NCBI RefSeq assembly: GCF_002482975.1
Contig: NZ_DLHA01000050.1
Location: forward strand, 1-64,000
Length of the DNA stretch: 64,000 nucleotides
Reading direction: 5' to 3'
Source: Flavobacterium sp. UBA7680
Lineage (GTDB): Bacteria > Bacteroidota > Bacteroidia > Flavobacteriales > Flavobacteriaceae
Shown: positions 60,054 through 64,000 of the stretch, piece after piece
How the letters are laid out: each line of letters starts with the position of its first letter
Numbering within the stretch: position 1 is the first letter of the stretch
The notes under the pieces: generated by a model
What the model saw: the letters and a program-made list of their open reading frames with translations, nothing else
Told to the model about the DNA's origin: nothing
Database searches by the model: none
Position numbers and translations under genes: made by a program

Positions 60054-60598
60054 TAGTTAGCGTTATTAAGTTGTGAATTTTTAATAGCCATTTCTAAAGG
60101 CATCACTAATTTGTCTTTTCCAAAGATGAAATCTTCTCTTTCATAACTTGCAGGAACTAAAACCTTAGAAGTTGTCAAATAAATAGCATCTTTTGGACAA
60201 GCCTCCTCACATAAACCACAGAAAATACAACGAAGCATATTTATTTCATAAATCGAAGCATATTTTTCTTCTCTGTATAAATGTTTCTCGTCTGGCTTAC
60301 GCTCCGCAGCTTTCATTGTAATCGCTTCTGCAGGGCATGATAAAGCACATAATCCGCAGGCAGTACAATTTTCACGACCTTGTTCATCACGTTTCAACAT
60401 GTGCTGACCGCGATAAACCGGGCTCATCTCACGAACTTGCTCCGGATAATGAATCGTAACTTTTTTTCTAAAAAGGTGTTTAAGCGTAATCGCCAAACCT
60501 TTTACAATCGCCACAAGATACAATCGTTCAATAAAAGTCATGTCCTTATTTGACACCACTTTTTTTCTACCCGATAATGATATAGTTTCTATTGACAT
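60053..60598 (-). CDS. nuoI: NuoI, complex I ferredoxin-like subunit with two [4Fe-4S] clusters
   Basis: This 181-residue subunit has two CxxCxxCxxxC motifs: 'CTACGLCALSCPAEAI' (about 79-94) and 'CIFCGLCEEACPKDAI' (about 124-139). They hold clusters N6a and N6b that pass electrons toward quinone. A 159-bp spacer separates it from nuoH, unusually long for this operon, and contains a structured element. Confidence 0.97.
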   Translation of the reverse strand: MSIETISLSGRKKVVSNKDMTFIERLYLVAIVKGLAITLKHLFRKKVTIHYPEQVREMSPVYRGQHMLKRDEQGRENCTACGLCALSCPAEAITMKAAERKPDEKHLYREEKYASIYEINMLRCIFCGLCEEACPKDAIYLTTSKVLVPASYEREDFIFGKDKLVMPLEMAIKNSQLNNAN

Positions 60599-60599
60599 T

Positions 60600-60650
60600 T
60601 TTTAATCTATGATTTATGATTTACAATTTGAGGTCAATCAAATTCAAAAT
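60600..60650. repeat. AT-rich short-word repeat in the nuoH-nuoI spacer
   Basis: The word ATGATTT recurs with small changes (CTATGATTTATGATTTACAA), followed by AAATTCAAAATC. It resembles the word-repeat spacers at 2030 and 62867 but does not form a clear hairpin. Confidence 0.4.
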
Positions 60651-60670
60651 CTATTTTATTTTTATTTGAA

Positions 60671-60747
60671 GCTTAATCCTGCTATCCGCTGTATCTTTTA
60701 TGGTGAACCCCACCATAAAAGGATGCCGCTTCTATCAGGGCTAGGGC
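60671..60747 (-). ncRNA. Flavo-1-like structured element inside the nuo operon
   Basis: On the minus strand the element reads GCCCTAGCCCTGATAG, then GAAGCGGCATCC, then a 10-bp hairpin TTTTATGGTG / CACCATAAAA, then GATACAGCGGATAGCAGG ATTAAGC. The conserved outer words (CCTAGCCCTGATAG, GCGGCATCC, AGCGGATAGCAGGA) around a variable hairpin are, to my recollection, those of the widespread flavobacterial element described in Rfam as the Flavo-1 RNA. The match is from memory and not computed. It lies between nuoH and nuoI, in the sense direction of the operon. Confidence 0.55.
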
Positions 60748-60757
60748 ATTACGGTTC

Positions 60758-61813
60758 TTAGAATCCTAAAGCTGCTGCGATATCGTGTCTTAAAATAACA
60801 GCGCCCGTAATCATAATATTAATAATCGAAAGCGGAATCAAAATTCTCCAGCCTAAGTTCATTAATTGGTCATATCTAAATCTTGGAATTGTCCAGCGTA
60901 CCCACATGTAAAAGAATATGAAGAAACATATTTTTACAAATAATACAGCAATTCCTAATAAGTTAGCCGTATTTACACCAACATTTTCTACCATCCACTG
61001 CATTCCCGGATAGTTGTAACCTCCAAAGAACAATACAGAAATGATAGTTGCAGAAGTAAACATACTAGCGTATTCAGCAAATAAATAGAATCCCATTTTC
61101 ATAGAAGAATATTCAGTATGGTAACCTCCAATTAATTCAGATTCACATTCAGCCAAATCAAAAGGAGTTCTGTTAGTTTCTGCAAATGAGCAAATTAAGA
61201 AAATTAAAAAGGATAAAGGCTGATAAAAAACATTCCAGTTCATTCCTTGCTGCTGTAATGAAATTTCTTTTAAGCTCATTGTTCCGGTCATCATCAATAA
61301 TGCAATCATCGATAATCCCATAGCAACTTCATAAGAAACCATTTGCGAAGCTGCACGAACAGCCCCCATTAATGAGAATTTATTGTTAGAAGCCCATCCA
61401 CCAATCATGATGCCGTAAACTCCAACAGAAAGGACTCCAAAAATGTATAATAAAGCAATATTTACATCAGTTGCCTGAAGAATAATATCTCTTCCAAAAA
61501 GATGAAGTCTGTCTCCCCACGGAATTACAGCACTTGTCATCAAAGCTGTACTCATGGCAATTGCCGGACCTACAACGAATAAAAATCTATTTGGTGTGTT
61601 TGGGAAAAATTCTTCTTTCGAGAATAATTTCATACCATCGGCAAGCGGTTGTAATAAACCTCCCCAACCTGCACGGTTTGGCCCAACACGATCCTGAAGA
61701 AAAGCGGCAACTTTACGTTCTGCCCAGGTAGAATACATTGCCATAATCATTGTTACCGCAAAAACGACAACAATTACAACACTTTTTTCTATAATAAATG
61801 CACCATCAACCAT
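60758..61813 (-). CDS. nuoH: NuoH, complex I membrane subunit at the quinone site
   Basis: This 351-residue protein has 'WAERKVAAFLQDRVGPNRAG' (about 30-49), 'GGWASNNKFSLMGAVRAASQ' (about 138-157) and 'SFAETNRTPFDLAECESELI' (about 208-227), all conserved around the quinone chamber and the E-channel. It links the peripheral and membrane arms. Its start is 2 nt after the nuoG stop. Confidence 0.97.
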   Translation of the reverse strand: MVDGAFIIEKSVVIVVVFAVTMIMAMYSTWAERKVAAFLQDRVGPNRAGWGGLLQPLADGMKLFSKEEFFPNTPNRFLFVVGPAIAMSTALMTSAVIPWGDRLHLFGRDIILQATDVNIALLYIFGVLSVGVYGIMIGGWASNNKFSLMGAVRAASQMVSYEVAMGLSMIALLMMTGTMSLKEISLQQQGMNWNVFYQPLSFLIFLICSFAETNRTPFDLAECESELIGGYHTEYSSMKMGFYLFAEYASMFTSATIISVLFFGGYNYPGMQWMVENVGVNTANLLGIAVLFVKICFFIFFYMWVRWTIPRFRYDQLMNLGWRILIPLSIINIMITGAVILRHDIAAALGF

Positions 61814-61815
61814 TG

Positions 61816-62847
61816 TTAAGAAATTTTGTTGTTAGTGTTTAATGGAATTTCAGCCATACTAATTTTTTTACGGTCGATATCGCGGCCTAATAGAATATTC
61901 TTTTCGGTATCAATTTCTACTTTCTCTAATTTCTGAGTGTAGTTATTTTGGTTGATAACAGAATCTTTTTCAAATTCTCTTGGTCCTTCAATAACCCAGT
62001 CATTTACATCTTTGTGATCAAAACGACAACTGTTGCAAATGAATTCTTCTACTTCATGGTACTCATCTTTACGACCAGTCACACGTTGAATTTCTCCACC
62101 AAACATCCAAACTGTAGTTTTACCGCAGCATCCAGGAGTAGTACATTCTCTGTGTGCGTTATAAGGTTTATTAAACCAAACTCTTGATTTAAAACGGAAA
62201 GTTTTGTCAGTTAAAGCTCCAACCGGACAAACGTCAATCATGTTTCCAGAAAACTCATTGTCGATTGCTTTAGAAATTCCGGTAGAAATATTAGCGTGGT
62301 CACCACGATCTAATACTCCGTGAACTCTGTTGTCTGTCAATTGATCTGCAACTTGTACACATCTTTGGCATAAAATACAACGGTTCATATGCAGTTGAAT
62401 ATTTGGACCAATATCTTCTGGTTCAAATGTTCTTTTTTCTTCAATAAAACGTGATTTAGGGTTTCCGTGCTCAAAACTTAAATTTTGAAGATCACATTCA
62501 CCAGCCTGATCACAAATAGGACAGTCTAACGGGTGGTTGATCAATAAAAATTCTGTTACAGATTTACGCGCTTCGGTAACTCTGGCAGAAGATTTACTGT
62601 TTACTTCCATTCCGTCCATACATCCTGTTACACAAGATGCCATCAATTTTGGCATTGGTCTTGGATCGGCTTCACTACCTTTAGAAACTTCAACTAAACA
62701 ACAACGACATTTACCGCCGCTGCCTTTTAATTTTGAGTAATAGCACATGGCTGGCGGAACCAAATCTCCACCAATCATACGTGCAGCCTGCAGGATTGTT
62801 GTTCCTGGCTCTACGTCTATACTTTGACCGTCTATGGTTACTTTCAT
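61816..62847 (-). CDS. nuoG: Short NuoG: Fe-S part of complex I subunit G without the molybdopterin-like domain
   Basis: This 343-residue protein is against about 900 in E. coli. The N-terminal [2Fe-2S] ferredoxin domain has cysteines in 'PAMCYYSKLKGSGGKCRCC' (35, 47, 50) and 'MASCVTGC'. The His-Cys3 cluster is in 'HPLDCPICDQAGECDLQ' (about 105-121). The [4Fe-4S] site is in 'CILCQRCVQVADQL' and 'DVCPVGALTDK'. A further four-cysteine set follows ('CTTPGCCGK' to 'FICNSCRF', about 235-277), which resembles the start of the molybdopterin-oxidoreductase Fe-S domain. The protein ends soon after. Short NuoG proteins of this kind are, to my knowledge, usual in Flavobacteria, so this is not a broken gene. 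Confidence 0.93.
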   Translation of the reverse strand: MKVTIDGQSIDVEPGTTILQAARMIGGDLVPPAMCYYSKLKGSGGKCRCCLVEVSKGSEADPRPMPKLMASCVTGCMDGMEVNSKSSARVTEARKSVTEFLLINHPLDCPICDQAGECDLQNLSFEHGNPKSRFIEEKRTFEPEDIGPNIQLHMNRCILCQRCVQVADQLTDNRVHGVLDRGDHANISTGISKAIDNEFSGNMIDVCPVGALTDKTFRFKSRVWFNKPYNAHRECTTPGCCGKTTVWMFGGEIQRVTGRKDEYHEVEEFICNSCRFDHKDVNDWVIEGPREFEKDSVINQNNYTQKLEKVEIDTEKNILLGRDIDRKKISMAEIPLNTNNKIS

Positions 62848-62866
62848 CTCTTACTTTTGTTTTTTT

Positions 62867-62927
62867 AGTTTCAGGTTTCACGTTTTAGGTTTTAACCTAA
62901 AACTAAAAAAACTTGAAACTTGAAACT
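62867..62927. repeat. Short-word palindrome in the nuoF-nuoG spacer
   Basis: AGTTTCAGGTTTCACGTTTT and AGGTT (62867-62891) pair with AACCTAAAAC... GAAACT (62894-62927). The right side carries an extra 9 nt (AAACTAAAA) compared with the left. Each arm is built of the word GTTTCA or its complement. The spacer nuoF-nuoG is 171 bp, much longer than other junctions of the operon. Confidence 0.65.
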
Positions 62928-63018
62928 ATTTTAAACTTTTTTGTTGAAAGTCGGAATATTTTAAAGAATTGCTGTCCTTTTTAATATTATGAACTTTATA
63001 ACTTTCTGCTTTTTATTT

Positions 63019-64000
63019 TTATACGATTACTTTACCGCCTACTAAATGCTTTACTTGCGAAAAAGGTTCAGCAACAAAGTGATCTCTATTTTTAATTTTT
63101 TCAGGGAAACGAACGTGATATTCAAATTCATCTCTAAAGTGGCGAATCGCAGCTGCTACTGGCCAAGAAGCGGCGTCACCAAGCGGACAAATTGTGTTTC
63201 CTTCAATTTTACTCTGAATACTCCACAATAATTCGATATCTTCTTCACGGCCTTGACCGTTTTCAATTCTCCATAAGATTTTTTCTAACCATCCTGTTCC
63301 TTCACGGCAAGGAGTACATTGTCCGCAAGATTCGTGGTGATAAAAACGAGCAAAGTTCCAAGTGTTTCTAACAACACAAGCAGTATCGTTGTAAACAATA
63401 AATCCTCCAGAACCTAACATCGATCCGGTAGCAAAACCACCATCACTTAAAGATTCGTAAGTCATTAAACGATCTTCACCGTTTGCCGTTTTGAAAATCA
63501 ATTCAGCTGGTAAAATCGGCACAGATGAACCTCCCGGTACAAATGCTTTTAATGGACGACTTGAAGACATTCCTCCTAAATATTCATCAGAGTTCATGAA
63601 TTCATCTACACTTAAACCTAATTCAATTTCATAAACCCCTGGATTTTTGATGTGCCCAGAAGCAGAGATTAATTTGGTTCCTGTAGAACGCCCAATTCCG
63701 ATTTTTGCGTAATCGTCACCAGAATTGTTTACAATCCATGGCACCGTTGCAATAGTTTCAACATTGTTTACCACTGTTGGATTTGCCCAAAGTCCTGAAA
63801 CTGCAGGGAATGGCGGTTTAATACGAGGATTTCCTCTTTTACCTTCCAAAGACTCAATAAGTGCAGTTTCTTCTCCACAGATATAAGCTCCGGCTCCACA
63901 GTGAACGTGTAACTCTAAATCGTAACCTGTACCTAATATATTTTTTCCTAACCATCCGGCAGCTTTTGCTTCGGCGATTGCTCTTTCTAAAATTTTGTAG
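63019..64000 (-). CDS. nuoF: NuoF, complex I NADH- and FMN-binding subunit (C-terminal part, cut by window edge)
   Basis: About 326 residues of the C-terminal side are present; the frame is open to the right edge, so the start and roughly 100 residues or more lie outside. Visible motifs are the FMN/NADH-binding 'HCGAGAYICGEETALIESLE' just inside the edge, 'GNPRIKPPFPAVSGLWANPT' and the N3 [4Fe-4S] site 'HESCGQCTPCREGTGW' with its last ligand in 'GNTICPLGDAASWP'. NuoF oxidises NADH and starts electron flow in complex I. A TTG at 63849 is an internal Leu codon, not a start. The nuoCDE genes would be expected further right. Confidence 0.96.
   Translation of the reverse strand, partial: YKILERAIAEAKAAGWLGKNILGTGYDLELHVHCGAGAYICGEETALIESLEGKRGNPRIKPPFPAVSGLWANPTVVNNVETIATVPWIVNNSGDDYAKIGIGRSTGTKLISASGHIKNPGVYEIELGLSVDEFMNSDEYLGGMSSSRPLKAFVPGGSSVPILPAELIFKTANGEDRLMTYESLSDGGFATGSMLGSGGFIVYNDTACVVRNTWNFARFYHHESCGQCTPCREGTGWLEKILWRIENGQGREEDIELLWSIQSKIEGNTICPLGDAASWPVAAAIRHFRDEFEYHVRFPEKIKNRDHFVAEPFSQVKHLVGGKVIV

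Noticed and set aside
63847..63849. TTG as start codon of a short NuoF
   Set aside because: The frame stays open to the window edge and the upstream residues are the conserved FMN/NADH-binding segment of NuoF, so the TTG codes for an internal leucine.

Overview
The window comes from the chromosome of a Flavobacterium-like member of the Bacteroidota. The evidence is low G+C, SusC/SusD-type glycan uptake genes, four secreted proteins ending in type IX secretion (Por) tails, promoters of the TTG...TAnnTTTG type, a truncated NuoG, and a structured intergenic element resembling the Flavo-1 RNA. No tRNA, rRNA, CRISPR array, insertion sequence or prophage was seen.

Layout, left to right. (1) 1-2422, minus strand: a SUF iron-sulfur operon (A-type carrier, sufB, a small flavoprotein, start of sufC). 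(2) 2796-4803: a coiled-coil membrane protein and a metallo-beta-lactamase-fold hydrolase. (3) 4867-13445, minus: two giant surface proteins made of leucine-rich repeats. The second also carries RCC1 repeats, SprB-like repeats and a LamG domain. (4) 13661-17572: a tiny double-glycine leader peptide, a subtilisin-like lipoprotein protease and an M1 metallopeptidase. (5) 17642-21299, minus: two DUF418 membrane-protein paralogues and an SDR-type L-threonine dehydrogenase. (6) 21612-25578: a lipoprotein gene coupled to mfd. (7) 25793-41473, minus: a starch/alpha-glucan utilisation locus: ECF sigma factor, FecR anti-sigma, SusC with an STN domain, SusD, SusE, a lipoprotein GH13 amylase, a GH97 alpha-glucosidase, and a large secreted GH13 amylase with CBM26, Big2 and beta-trefoil domains. 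(8) 41870-50171: housekeeping and mixed metabolism (ACT-like protein, YraN, LD-carboxypeptidase, serine hydrolase, EEP-family nuclease-like protein, 3-hydroxyanthranilate dioxygenase, a small orphan antitoxin-like ORF, a class II cyclic-nucleotide phosphodiesterase, an ALDH7-type dehydrogenase). (9) 50249-53008: a secreted PL1 pectate lyase with three operator-like palindromes upstream. (10) 53469-54242: a Bax-inhibitor-1-like protein. (11) 54405-64000, minus: the complex I operon nuoFGHIJKLMN, with nuoF cut by the window edge.

How the genes work together. The starch locus is a self-contained pathway. Surface lipoproteins (SusD, SusE, GH13) bind and cut alpha-glucan, SusC imports oligosaccharides, and periplasmic GH97 releases glucose. 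A secreted multi-domain amylase attacks bulk starch. The STN domain of SusC, FecR and the ECF sigma factor make a plausible substrate-sensing relay. The pectate lyase extends the plant-polysaccharide theme and seems to have its own LacI-like operator set.

The most distinctive structural signal is a set of intergenic palindromic elements of unrelated sequence but similar design. They have long perfect arms (17-27 bp), often nested, and sometimes one arm carries an extra copy of a short unit. They lie at 3741, 21439, 25590, 29294, 40595, 43064, 46504 and 47182. Short-word inverted repeats also sit inside operon spacers at 2030 and 62867. The best candidate for an undescribed small system is the double-glycine leader peptide at 13661-13837. 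No transporter or modification gene was recognised near it.
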